Below the pieces are notes generated by a model. The model did not search any database. It was not told the DNA's origin and was given only the letters and a program-made list of their open reading frames with translations. The position numbers were made by a program, and so were the translations under genes. From a virus: a DNA stretch of 41,027 nt. The stretch lies in the IMG/VR virus record IMGVR_UViG_3300005782_000009, positions 1-41,027 of that record; one strand, written 5' to 3'. This document shows, in pieces, positions 13,474-22,192 of this stretch (the stretch's first letter is position 1; each line of letters begins with the position of its first letter).

Positions 13474-13635
13474 ATGAAAACAGAAGTTAAGCCCCGAGTT
13501 CTATTAGGGATACTAGCTATGGGGGTTGTGGCTTGTCTGGCAATGTTATGGGAGTACAAAGATGTTGCCCTTGTATTAGCCGCAGGTGTAGTGTCTGTTA
13601 CTACAATGTTGGTGGAGATTGAGAGGAAGAGTTAG
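13474..13635 (+). CDS. Two-helix membrane protein, holin-like
   Basis: A 53-residue protein with a basic N-terminus (KTEVKPR), two hydrophobic segments (LLGILAMGVVACLAML and VALVLAAGVVSVTTML) split by WEYKD, and a charged tail. TTGGAGG precedes the ATG. Size and topology fit a small holin, but position at the end of the early operon leaves other membrane roles open. Its stop codon overlaps the stop of the convergent gene. Confidence 0.6.
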   Translation: MKTEVKPRVLLGILAMGVVACLAMLWEYKDVALVLAAGVVSVTTMLVEIERKS

Positions 13636-13928
13636 TTGTCTTGCTGTCCTTTAATCCAAGTCTTTCCCCAATAGAAATGTCCCTGAATTGCACCAATGAA
13701 ATAAACTGAAGCTACTAATATGATTAGATGATACCAGGCCGAGAAAAGCCATTGGAGTATTTGGCAATAAAACAACCCCGAAAGGAAACCTACGCTTACA
13801 AAGAACACGATGTTGATAATTTCATACTCGTGCCACCAGTCTCGGCGAATAAAAGTCCAGGGTCGCTTCCCAATTAAGCTCCACAGCTTCTTGTAGATAC
13901 TATAACCCAGCCATTCCTTCCAGTTCAT
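13632..13928 (-). CDS. Membrane protein at the end of the late operon, possible holin
   Basis: A 98-residue protein. A basic, Trp-rich N-terminal part (WKEWLGYSIY, RRDWWHEYE) precedes two hydrophobic helices (about 38-60 and 64-85). It closes the late operon beside an XhlA-like gene, where lysis genes often lie. Its TAA and the TAG of the opposing gene share bases 13633-13634, with no terminator between them. ATGA overlap with the small gene upstream. Confidence 0.6.
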   Translation of the reverse strand: MNWKEWLGYSIYKKLWSLIGKRPWTFIRRDWWHEYEIINIVFFVSVGFLSGLFYCQILQWLFSAWYHLIILVASVYFIGAIQGHFYWGKTWIKGQQDN

Positions 13929-14080
13929 TTTAGTTCCTTATCAATAAAGCTCATTAGTGCCTTAATCTCTTCACAATCGTTAATGATTTCAGAAATCTTG
14001 GCAATCAAACGCCATAGCTTCCTTAGCTTCTTGACTTCAGCAATTAATTCGGATGTCTCCATTCTTTCCGGGGCTTTCAA
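13925..14080 (-). CDS. 51-residue helical protein
   Basis: A frame from TTG 14080 behind GGGGGTGAG, or from ATG 14062 (45 residues) with a poorer site. It encodes METSELIAEVKKLRKLWRLI and further helix, probably a short coiled coil. Its stop overlaps the start of the membrane protein at 13928 as ATGA, and it fills an otherwise empty gap. It may assist the lysis module. Confidence 0.5.
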   Translation of the reverse strand: MKAPERMETSELIAEVKKLRKLWRLIAKISEIINDCEEIKALMSFIDKELK

Positions 14081-14090
14081 TTCTCACCCC

Positions 14091-14300
14091 CTACATCAGA
14101 AATAGCACAGCATATATACCAGCTACAGCAAAAAATGTTCCAATAATAAGGGGGATTAGCACTTTGAGTTTCCCCGTATTCTGAGCCACTTCTTTTATCA
14201 GATGGGGTAAATCGTTAGTTGTAATCTTCTCGAGTTGCTTTGTGTTATTTTTTACCTCTATCTCTAGTGTATCAAGTCTTTCTACTTCACTTTTGTTCAC
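14091..14300 (-). CDS. XhlA-like haemolysin/holin-associated protein (GTG start)
   Basis: A 69-residue protein with a charged coiled-coil N-terminus (about residues 4-45, heptad-like) and one C-terminal membrane helix (LIPLIIGTFFAVAGIYAVLF). This is the layout of XhlA-type phage proteins that work with holins in host lysis. The start is GTG and lies within the 3' end of the upstream gene. No endolysin could be identified nearby. Confidence 0.65.
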   Translation of the reverse strand: MNKSEVERLDTLEIEVKNNTKQLEKITTNDLPHLIKEVAQNTGKLKVLIPLIIGTFFAVAGIYAVLFLM

Positions 14301-14490
14301 TGCCCTTTTCCTTATTATCTAAACCTTGTAGCCCCTCTAGGAAACCCTGCTTCTTTAAGCCCTCTTTGAGTAAGTCGCTCTTAACTTGGGTGAACTTGTT
14401 AATCTGAGCGTCAACCTGTTGGATTTGGTTCTGTAGATTAACTATCTCCCCTTGAAGTTTCTCCGCCTGTTCCTTAACATCAAGTTCCAT
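14287..14490 (-). CDS. Small coiled-coil protein
   Basis: A 67-residue protein, almost all predicted coiled coil (KLQGEIVNLQNQIQQVDAQI). TAATG coupling to the gene upstream. Small coiled-coil proteins in this place often accompany tail fibre or lysis genes; the role is unknown. Confidence 0.6.
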   Translation of the reverse strand: MELDVKEQAEKLQGEIVNLQNQIQQVDAQINKFTQVKSDLLKEGLKKQGFLEGLQGLDNKEKGSEQK

Positions 14491-14720
14491 TATATCTCCT
14501 CATTTGCTAGTATTTGTGGATAAACCACATTGGCTACCATTTGTATCACTGCATCCTTCTGTTGCTGGGTTAACTCAACTGGCATACCCTTCCTGTGATT
14601 AAACTGTGGGTATTCATCAGCACCAACTCCATAGTGAACGGAAGGGTCTAATTCCCAGTTACCATCCTCTTGGTTAAATACCAGTTTTAGTTCTATTGGG
14701 TTCTTTATTCTCTTTGCCAT
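14490..14720 (-). CDS. Hypothetical protein in the fibre/lysis cluster
   Basis: A 76-residue protein with a beta-rich first half (IELKLVFNQEDGNWELDPSV) and a C-terminal helix MPVELTQQQKDAVIQMVANV. Similar small proteins occur beside tail genes of phages. GGAGG precedes the ATG. Confidence 0.6.
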   Translation of the reverse strand: MAKRIKNPIELKLVFNQEDGNWELDPSVHYGVGADEYPQFNHRKGMPVELTQQQKDAVIQMVANVVYPQILANEEI

Positions 14721-14730
14721 TATGTCCTCC

Positions 14731-15771
14731 TTATGCTACCCCATTAACCTTTGCAATATCAGCTAAGGCTATTCCGTTTATCTTGGCTATGTCGGCTATT
14801 GCCACACCATTTACATCTCCACCTGCCCAGCCTGCTGTCTCCCCTGTGCCCTTATAGCTTGATGTATAGGATTCCGATGTATATTCCTGCTGTCCCGCCC
14901 CAAACTGGTCATTAGCTTTATAATACTGAGTTCCTGTTCCACTAGCCCGCACGGCACCATCTGAAAAGAAAGCACCGATGTAATCGCCAGTAACAACATC
15001 ACAATCTTTACCAGTAAAGGTTTGCTTTGACCCTCCAGTAACATCACCAATCTCTTCAAAATCACGGGGTGTAAAGTCGGGTGCAGTCCCATAAAAAGTG
15101 CCTACTTTGAAACCCACAAGACTGAAACGAGCGTAGACTTCAAAGGTATCTATAACCCCCGTATCATTGGCAGGATTTTCCATCTGCACATAGGTATAGT
15201 CATCAGCTACGGTGGTAATTCTCCAGATAGCCTCAGGCCCAATATCAATATCAGTAGCAGGGAATGTCTTGCCCTTCTCATCTGTCTTTATCTGGGTGAG
15301 AATACTTTTAACACCTTCTACCCTTGTTAGACACTGAGTTTTACGGAGGTCATAGTTTTGTGGGTCTATCTTGTCGTAATGCTTGGGTCGTATTCTGGTT
15401 TTTACATCCCAGCCAGAACGGATAGTCTTACCAGCACACCAAGCAACATAAAAGTTAGGCAGGTGAAATGCCATCTGAGCCTGTATTTCCCCATCAGTTA
15501 CATCAGGCTCACAATGGATAAAGTGATTGTGGAAGGGATTATTCTGCCATACTTTAGGTAGTGAGGCAATCCAGTTATCGTAGTCAGCTTGGTCTACGGG
15601 AGAACCCTCAGCATCAATCTTGCCAATATAGCCACCTTCAGGAATTACAGGCACTTGGATATGGTGTCTCTCATAGCCGTAGTCGGTTGGCTCAAGATAC
15701 ATAGCAAGGCGTATCTGAACTAGCCCGTGTCGTTCACAGCAACCACTAGATTCTATTTTAACAAACGGCAT
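14731..15771 (-). CDS. Virion or fibre protein with C-terminal repeats
   Basis: A 346-residue protein, beta-rich, with His/Trp-rich segments in the first third. The last 27 residues are 2.5 copies of an 11-residue repeat (VNGVAIADIAK, INGIALADIAK, VNGVA). Similar short ADIAKVNGVA repeats occur at the ends of phage structural and fibre proteins. It likely belongs to the particle surface or distal tail. GGAAG precedes the ATG. Confidence 0.55.
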   Translation of the reverse strand: MPFVKIESSGCCERHGLVQIRLAMYLEPTDYGYERHHIQVPVIPEGGYIGKIDAEGSPVDQADYDNWIASLPKVWQNNPFHNHFIHCEPDVTDGEIQAQMAFHLPNFYVAWCAGKTIRSGWDVKTRIRPKHYDKIDPQNYDLRKTQCLTRVEGVKSILTQIKTDEKGKTFPATDIDIGPEAIWRITTVADDYTYVQMENPANDTGVIDTFEVYARFSLVGFKVGTFYGTAPDFTPRDFEEIGDVTGGSKQTFTGKDCDVVTGDYIGAFFSDGAVRASGTGTQYYKANDQFGAGQQEYTSESYTSSYKGTGETAGWAGGDVNGVAIADIAKINGIALADIAKVNGVA

Positions 15772-15807
15772 TTTACTTCCTGCTAGCTAATATCTTTTCT
15801 TTATCTA

Positions 15808-16248
15808 TCATGCTAACTCCACATAGGTATTATCAGGACACCACAAAAGTTCATCTGCTGTCTTAGCGAAACCAATAATCCTGACCACAAAGTTGGTTGT
15901 CCCTGTCGGAGCAGCCACAACTATACGCCCAAAATTAGCAGCGTCTAAATACATTGGAGCACTTATGGTCATTTCAGGGAAGAGACTATCTGCCCTTATT
16001 TTGCCATAGAGAAGGATAGTTCCAGTAGCCGCTGCCTCTCCACCAACTACACAAATACCAATCTTAACGGCACCTGAAGTAGCAGTGCCAATAGCCTTAG
16101 CCAGCCACCATCGGCTATCACCCGCCTTAAAATAAACAGGCTCGCCAAAGGCTACGGTTTCCCCAAGAACTCCTGTCTCTGTAATACCAGCATAGGTGCC
16201 ATCAGCTATCGCTTCATTTGTAAACTTCGCACTAAATCGTGTTACCAT
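15808..16248 (-). CDS. Beta-rich tail-fibre or decoration domain protein
   Basis: A 146-residue protein. GEPVYFKAGDSRWWLAKA, LLYGKIRADSLFP, ISAPMYLDA, VVRIIGFAKTADEL and the final PDNTYVELA match a domain widespread at fibre tips and in small capsid or tail proteins of phages. It probably trimerises. It follows directly on the large fibre gene, so it may be a separately encoded fibre tip. Confidence 0.6.
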   Translation of the reverse strand: MVTRFSAKFTNEAIADGTYAGITETGVLGETVAFGEPVYFKAGDSRWWLAKAIGTATSGAVKIGICVVGGEAAATGTILLYGKIRADSLFPEMTISAPMYLDAANFGRIVVAAPTGTTNFVVRIIGFAKTADELLWCPDNTYVELA

Positions 16249-16249
16249 T

Positions 16250-17839
16250 TCAATTCCACCTCTCAGTAGGATACCTTATTTCCCTCATAACGAACTCCCT
16301 GCCATCAGGGAATTGAGCAACGAACTGAACTGTCTTACGGTCTGGCTTTCTCATTATCGTCTTTAGCTCCGTATTGTCAGGAAACTGGAAGATTGGCGAG
16401 TCAGGGTCAGTGGCTTCTTGAGCAAATATATCCACTGTGCCATCTTGGAATACGGCAGCCAAGTCGGTAAGGGTGTCGCCTCCGACTACGGCATATATTC
16501 TTGCTGTGTTTGCTGCACCAGCACCAGGAGCAGTCATTTCGGTTAGCTGGATAGATTTTGCTAAATCCAATGCCGCTACACCTGTAGTAGTAACCGAACA
16601 GACCCCACTCCCAGCATCAAAGACTTGACCATTGAGGGTTAGGGCACCGGTTAGTCTACCTTTTACCAAATCAAGGGAAGGTTCGGCGGCACCCTCCACT
16701 ATAGCTACTGTAACAAGTTCGTTAGTATCATTATCTACAGCTTGGATAAAAAATCTATCATCATTGCTTACCCCAGTTGCCAAAATTGTATTATCTGCCA
16801 TTTGGAAAGTAACAGCGTTAATAATATAAGGGGCAGCAACCCCACCCTGAAAACGCATCATTACGGTATAGGCTGAGCCTGTTATGAAACCCTCAATATC
16901 AAAGCGGTCGTTAGCAGCCACTCCTGTTCTGATGGTTGAGCCATCAGCAAAGGTTATATCTCCCATATTAGTAATCTCTTGGTCGCCACCAGCTACAGCC
17001 CCACCAAGGGTAAAAGCAGGCATAGTCAATCCAGTAGTAGCTATTGTGCCGTTGATGGTAGGTGAGGTTAATGTAACGCCTGTCTGAGCAGAACTCCAAG
17101 TTAAGTCCCCATCTATGGTAACTCCTGCCATTGTTCCACTGTTTATATCTAAGTTGGTAAGAGCTTGACTCCCAAAATTTATAGCTCCAGTAGCTTGGAA
17201 AGCCCCTATCTTGGAGACAGTAAGAGCATCAGTTACAAAAGTCATATTGGCACTATCAGACAACACACCATTTGCCCCAGCGAAAACTACTCTAGTAGCG
17301 GTTAAAGCGTCAGCCGTTATAGTTTGTCCCCGAACATCAAAAGCACCCACATCTAAGTTTGCCCCAGTTAGTTGCCCCAAAATAGTGGCTACTGTAGCGT
17401 TCTTCCATAGGCTAGTAGCATTATCATAGTAAACCATATCGTGGTCGGCTTCACTGGTGAGTGTAACATCACTGAGATTGCCAAGTGCCATAGATAATAC
17501 TGTCAGGACATTCCCACTAGCATCCAGCACGGTAATTCTCTGACCATCAGTATAGAGGGAATAACCTATGCCTAGAGACATATCTTCTGGGATTATTCTC
17601 CGTGACTCAATAAACAAGTTGACTGTCAAGGCAGCGTTATGGGTATTGACTAGGATAATTGAAGTTATCACTGTTGCATTAGCACCAGAAGTATACATTG
17701 TGGTTGCTGGAGTATCACTAAGTTGCGATTGTGCCAATAGAGTTGCGGTTGTCCCCACATACCCACTTACAATGTAATCAACCACAGCATCAGTAGAGGC
17801 ATCTCCTGCTAATACATCTTCATTATCAATTACTATCAT
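16250..17839 (-). CDS. Tail-fibre-like protein
   Basis: A 529-residue protein of low-complexity beta structure with many Thr, Ala and Gly. Motifs such as VTLTSPTINGTIATTGLTMP are typical of phage fibre shafts. The first 30 residues (LAGDASTDAVVDYIVSGY) match the end of the 107-residue protein at 19615-19938, and residues about 58-110 (IILVNTHNAALTVNLF then IIPEDMSLGIGYSL) match the start of that protein, so the two halves appear in reversed order. The C-terminus (REFVMREIRYPTERW) is a compact basic domain. Confidence 0.65.
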   Translation of the reverse strand: MIVIDNEDVLAGDASTDAVVDYIVSGYVGTTATLLAQSQLSDTPATTMYTSGANATVITSIILVNTHNAALTVNLFIESRRIIPEDMSLGIGYSLYTDGQRITVLDASGNVLTVLSMALGNLSDVTLTSEADHDMVYYDNATSLWKNATVATILGQLTGANLDVGAFDVRGQTITADALTATRVVFAGANGVLSDSANMTFVTDALTVSKIGAFQATGAINFGSQALTNLDINSGTMAGVTIDGDLTWSSAQTGVTLTSPTINGTIATTGLTMPAFTLGGAVAGGDQEITNMGDITFADGSTIRTGVAANDRFDIEGFITGSAYTVMMRFQGGVAAPYIINAVTFQMADNTILATGVSNDDRFFIQAVDNDTNELVTVAIVEGAAEPSLDLVKGRLTGALTLNGQVFDAGSGVCSVTTTGVAALDLAKSIQLTEMTAPGAGAANTARIYAVVGGDTLTDLAAVFQDGTVDIFAQEATDPDSPIFQFPDNTELKTIMRKPDRKTVQFVAQFPDGREFVMREIRYPTERWN

Positions 17840-17848
17840 AATATCCTC

Positions 17849-19615
17849 CTACGAGCATAAGGCAAACATCAAGGATTGAGCATCTGAGGCGATTACATTA
17901 GAACCAACCCCGTGAGTTCCTGTTGTTTTAGCATCGTGGTCAAAAGCCCACTCTGAGGTAGGAGCCTTAGTAGCATCGTCCTCATCAGGTGAGCCATCAA
18001 GATGGTCAGTTATACTAGCTGGTTGTTCTACTACTTTAGTAGAAGCATTAAGTGAAGCAAGCCCAGAGGCAGCAGCCTTACCTAGTGTTGTTAAAGTCTG
18101 TGCTAGTGTTTGCTTGGCAAAAGTATTATCACCAGAAGCAACCAGAAAATCATTAGCAGCATCAGCTAGGGAGTGTAATATATATTGGGTGTGGTCATCA
18201 TCAGTTAATCCACCTAGGCTACCGTGGTCTGTGGCTAGTGTAGAGGTAAATACCTCAGTCCAAGGATGTGTAATAGTCATAGTGTCTTGCCCTTGTTGGC
18301 AGATAATCTTGGCTATTAAGACACTAAAGCCAGTGGCTATGTTCGGTAGCGAAGCGGGGACACTAGCTTCTTCTGCTTGGTTTGCCGTGTAGTTTCCCTG
18401 CCCGTAGACAACGTGTAAATGCCCGTCAAAGTCCATATATACCCAGTGGACACCATATCTAAGAGCGAGTAGGTTGGCTAAACCAGTATCCACATCATTG
18501 TATTGAGTGTTGCTAATAGCGGTAGAGCCTGGGACTTCCACCCAAGCAGGCGTTTCCAAGTCACCATCATAATACCAATAGGAGAATATATCTAAATCAT
18601 AGTTCTCGCCACTTACGAATATGTCATCACGAACAGTTAGTTCCCCGCTATTTACGTAAGCCGTTACCTCTGTGTAAGTATCATCAGTAGTATTGTGAAC
18701 CCTTTTAGCTGCATCGGTAGCAACAAACCCGCCATCAGCATCGTGGAGTTTGTTAGCCTCAGTTTCATCAGCAGTTCCAGCATTAGGCGTAGTGTAAGGT
18801 GGGGTAGTCTTCCTGTTTAATCCAAGATGGAGAACACCAGCAGTTACGGCAAGGTTGCGAGTTCCAGTTGCGGTAGTGACCATCCCGCTTGTTCTTTCTG
18901 CCCCCTCTTCCACCCTCATCATATGAGAACGGTTATCACCCTGTATACCTATTGGGTCAGCCTGTAGAATGTGGGTTTCATTTCCGTTTCGGAATACTAC
19001 GCCTAATAAAATATGGTCTTGTAGAAAACTATAAGTTAATGCACTGGTGGCTACTACAACATCTGGGGTGCCTGCGTTGTAATCAAGGTATAGGATATTG
19101 GCGGTCAAATCAGTCAAGGTTATAGCAGATTCGCCGGTGAAGTTGAAGAACTTACCCACTGCTGTATTTGAGTCTGATTCTTTGCACCAAGCAGTGCCAG
19201 AAGCTACGGAAACCTTCCCATCGGCAGGGTCATCAGGGGTAATCGCACAACCAGTCAGGAATGTCCTATCCCCAAAGAAGTTAATATAATCCTGAACATC
19301 ATCGTAGGTGGCTGTTGAAAGCTCGGAGACTTCTACATCTGTGGCTGGAATTGTCTGCCATTTAATACCCTTAGCTTCACCAGAGTCGGCTACAGGATAT
19401 TGATTATTGCTTCCCACTGATAAAATAGAGGGAGTGTCATCAGCCGTGGCAGTGATTAAATCACCCTTAGCTGCCATAAATGATTTATTGATTGTATCCG
19501 CAGGGTCTCCAGATAATCCTGTTAGGCTTATCTCATCAACACCACCATCTTCGTGTGTGGGGCTGTGCCTAAGTAGCCAGTCAATTATTTTACCCGATGC
19601 GTTCCAAACTTTCAT
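17849..19615 (-). CDS. Tail-fibre protein
   Basis: A 588-residue protein. The N-terminus HSPTHEDGGVDEISLTGLSG, the segment AAKGDLITATADDTPSILSVG, and LGGLTDDDHTQYILH near residue 470 are classic phage fibre motifs (the HTQY motif recurs in receptor-binding fibres). The C-terminus is predicted helix and loop. It starts by TAATG overlap with the 107-residue gene. Likely an adhesin that attaches to the host surface. Confidence 0.7.
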   Translation of the reverse strand: MKVWNASGKIIDWLLRHSPTHEDGGVDEISLTGLSGDPADTINKSFMAAKGDLITATADDTPSILSVGSNNQYPVADSGEAKGIKWQTIPATDVEVSELSTATYDDVQDYINFFGDRTFLTGCAITPDDPADGKVSVASGTAWCKESDSNTAVGKFFNFTGESAITLTDLTANILYLDYNAGTPDVVVATSALTYSFLQDHILLGVVFRNGNETHILQADPIGIQGDNRSHMMRVEEGAERTSGMVTTATGTRNLAVTAGVLHLGLNRKTTPPYTTPNAGTADETEANKLHDADGGFVATDAAKRVHNTTDDTYTEVTAYVNSGELTVRDDIFVSGENYDLDIFSYWYYDGDLETPAWVEVPGSTAISNTQYNDVDTGLANLLALRYGVHWVYMDFDGHLHVVYGQGNYTANQAEEASVPASLPNIATGFSVLIAKIICQQGQDTMTITHPWTEVFTSTLATDHGSLGGLTDDDHTQYILHSLADAANDFLVASGDNTFAKQTLAQTLTTLGKAAASGLASLNASTKVVEQPASITDHLDGSPDEDDATKAPTSEWAFDHDAKTTGTHGVGSNVIASDAQSLMFALCS

Positions 19616-19938
19616 TATGCGTTCTCAACTCCGCTCACGACATAATCTATCTTACTAGCCACCGCCGCATCACCCTCTATCATATCCCCAGCCTCTAGTG
19701 TTACTTCATTATCCATCACAAACAAAGCACCAACAGCCAGCGAGTAGTCCACTGGTATAATATTCCTTGATGTGCCACCACTTTCTTTGAAGTAAAGATT
19801 AACCGCCCTTGCACTAGAGTCAGTATTTACCAGTGTTATCTTCTTAACAATAGCCTGTGTTGAGGCTGCGACAGTATATATTGATGCCTTACTTGATGCT
19901 AGTTGTCCATCACTCAAAGACTTTATGCTGATTGTCAT
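19615..19938 (-). CDS. Small beta-sandwich structural protein
   Basis: A 107-residue protein. IVKKITLVNTDSSARAVNLYF then IIPVDYSLAVGALFVMD and VTLEAGDMIEGDA form alternating strands. Such short proteins are common beside fibre genes and may form a collar or fibre base. Its halves recur in swapped order in the protein at 16250-17839. Confidence 0.6.
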   Translation of the reverse strand: MTISIKSLSDGQLASSKASIYTVAASTQAIVKKITLVNTDSSARAVNLYFKESGGTSRNIIPVDYSLAVGALFVMDNEVTLEAGDMIEGDAAVASKIDYVVSGVENA

Positions 19939-19947
19939 AATAATCTC

Positions 19948-20868
19948 CTAAAACGGCCAGGGTATATCTGGTGAGGCAACGCCAATCCCAGGTGCTATGT
20001 ATTCTACTCCATCTTGACCGAACCAATGGAAGTCCCTTCCCTCTACCCACCAATGCCTTCTACCAATAGCCGTAGCCATTGTATTGCTTACCTGTGAGCC
20101 ATAAGAAGTTCCATAACTATTAGTGGCATATGCCTTAAAATAATAAGTTACTCCTGGCGTTAATGGTGTTATCGCTGAAGTAAAATGCCCAGTTTGGTAA
20201 GCAATCCCCTTTAAGGTTTTCGTATCAGCTATAGTCGGGTTCTGGGATGTTGACCAACAATGTCCGTGTTGAGTAACTGTGGAACCCCCCAAATCGGTAA
20301 CAACTCCATTCCCAGTTAAACTTTCAGGTGCTATATCAGTATTAGCTTGAGTTGTAACTGTAGGAGTAGTCCCCGTAGGTGGGCCACTCCATTCCTCAAA
20401 CATAAGGTCTTTATCATACTGAATAGCCCAAATACCACCAGATGAGGTGCCAACCACGAAAGCACCACGTGTATAAGCTGGGCTAGATATATCAGCACGT
20501 GCTCTAAGACTATTAGAGTCATCGCCATCAGCAGCTCTAATAACAATCGCATACATCACATCACTCGTTACTTCCGCCCCATCACCTAAAGTTATCCCAC
20601 GCCACTCACCCACATCTGTATCTTCGGTCAAGGTATTCCCATTAGTAGTTCCCACACACAGGTCAGAGTCATAATCAGGTTTACCTGCTGTCGTAGGACT
20701 AATACTAACTGTTACTTCCCCAGGCTCCAGAACCCTTGCCAAAAGCAATTTTACATTCGTCAAAGTATGCGTAACACTAGGCGTAAAAGTTTGCCCCATC
20801 CAGTTAGTGCCATAACAAGCCACATTACTATCATCGCCAGTAATATAATATTCAAATCTGGTTGCCAT
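19948..20868 (-). CDS. Virion protein with jelly-roll and fibronectin-III-like domains
   Basis: A 306-residue protein. Residues 1-150 look like a carbohydrate-binding jelly roll (DDSNVACYGTNWMGQTFTPS then the strand LTNVKLLLARV). Residues about 168-265 resemble a fibronectin-type domain of the TLTPGVTYYFKAYATNSYG kind. A Trp-rich C-terminus (RRHWWVEGRDFHWFGQDG) follows. The domains suggest glycan contact on the host surface. ATG start after ATTTTCC region with weak site. Confidence 0.6.
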   Translation of the reverse strand: MATRFEYYITGDDSNVACYGTNWMGQTFTPSVTHTLTNVKLLLARVLEPGEVTVSISPTTAGKPDYDSDLCVGTTNGNTLTEDTDVGEWRGITLGDGAEVTSDVMYAIVIRAADGDDSNSLRARADISSPAYTRGAFVVGTSSGGIWAIQYDKDLMFEEWSGPPTGTTPTVTTQANTDIAPESLTGNGVVTDLGGSTVTQHGHCWSTSQNPTIADTKTLKGIAYQTGHFTSAITPLTPGVTYYFKAYATNSYGTSYGSQVSNTMATAIGRRHWWVEGRDFHWFGQDGVEYIAPGIGVASPDIPWPF

Positions 20869-20878
20869 TCACATTTTC

Positions 20879-22192
20879 CTATGTATACATATTTGGGCCA
20901 CTCGGCCCCTGAAATCTTTGGGTAACTGATAGGTTTAAGAACTCATCTATATACTGATGGCTCACGAGATAGTCTGTGATTTGCTGTAAAATACCATCTA
21001 CACCAACCGCCCAGTCTTGTAGGTTATTGAGGGCATTGGCTAAATCAGCATATCCCGCTGGGGCAACCCCATCTGTAACACCAGTAATGCCATATGCAGG
21101 CATAGGGACAATACCTAATTTCCCAAAGCTAAACGACATCTCAAATACACCAGGAGCACAATGTCGGTTAATATATCCTATATTCCCCGTCCTGCTACTA
21201 CCACCTTCTCGGCTATCGGTGACTTCTACATAATCATAGACCTCAGCCCCAACATTCATTGGCACAATACCAGAACCCTGTGAACTGTTAATCTTTGCCC
21301 TAGCCAGTAAAGCCTTAGCTATGTCCTCTCCCTGGTCATCATCATCTAAGCGTAGATATTTAGTTTTCTTAAATGGCAACAATTCATAGCTGGTAGTATC
21401 AACAGCATAGCCCGAATATGCCGTCCCTTCGTGTTCGGGGTGAGTTGAGACTATGAAGTAATTGGGGAGAACTAATCTCTTTTGATAACTTTTACTATAG
21501 AAGTTATGAGAACCAGATGCTAGGGAGTATTGGTAGGCATAAGTTTCCCCTGTAGTCGTTGGCACGAAGATATAATATTCACCATTAGCCTTCCACATAC
21601 CAACACTCTGGGTGTATTCTAAAAGCTCCCTAATTTTGTCCTGTCTGGTATCATTCAGGTTTATCCTGAAACTATCCTTGGGCTTGAAGACATCAATTAA
21701 AGTATCGTTCCCATCATAGTTCACTGTAAAGGCTGAGTGAGTGCTGTAACAACCCGAAGCCCCCCCCGCAATAAAATCTATTAAATCTTGAACAGTGTTG
21801 GTATCTAATCTATCATAAGTAGTGGCTACAGTTGCCCCTTCTTTATCCCGAATATCTGAAAGCCCCTCTAGCTCCAAGAAACAAAGAAGACCCCTCCCTG
21901 TGCGGGTAGAAGTCAATCTGTGTGATATGACCTTTAACGGAATTGTGGCAGAGTATTCAGCACCATAGCCATAGGAGATAACTGCATCTACGCCCTTATA
22001 ATCCTCGTCAGTTAAAGCGTTATCCCCATTATTCAAAACAACAGTAGCCCCTTGATGGTTGGGCTCTTCGGTGTGGTTGATGTCTATTACCCTACTATCG
22101 GTATAGGTCGTGCCATCAAGAACTATCTTCCATACAGGTTTCAAACCCGCTATCTGGGCTGCTTCTAAATCCGTTCCTGATAAGTCTCTCAT
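20879..22192 (-). CDS. Tail hub or baseplate-like protein
   Basis: A 437-residue protein. The first 100 residues (VWKIVLDGTTYTDSRVIDIN then VVLNNGDNALTDEDYKG) resemble the N-terminal domain of phage tail-tip or hub proteins. A middle domain (about 150-260) is followed by KYLRLDDDDQGEDIAKALLAR and EVTDSREGG, common in hub proteins that form the tail channel. It lies next to the adaptor gene, separated by one base, which supports a role at the portal-proximal tail. Confidence 0.5.
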   Translation of the reverse strand: MRDLSGTDLEAAQIAGLKPVWKIVLDGTTYTDSRVIDINHTEEPNHQGATVVLNNGDNALTDEDYKGVDAVISYGYGAEYSATIPLKVISHRLTSTRTGRGLLCFLELEGLSDIRDKEGATVATTYDRLDTNTVQDLIDFIAGGASGCYSTHSAFTVNYDGNDTLIDVFKPKDSFRINLNDTRQDKIRELLEYTQSVGMWKANGEYYIFVPTTTGETYAYQYSLASGSHNFYSKSYQKRLVLPNYFIVSTHPEHEGTAYSGYAVDTTSYELLPFKKTKYLRLDDDDQGEDIAKALLARAKINSSQGSGIVPMNVGAEVYDYVEVTDSREGGSSRTGNIGYINRHCAPGVFEMSFSFGKLGIVPMPAYGITGVTDGVAPAGYADLANALNNLQDWAVGVDGILQQITDYLVSHQYIDEFLNLSVTQRFQGPSGPNMYT

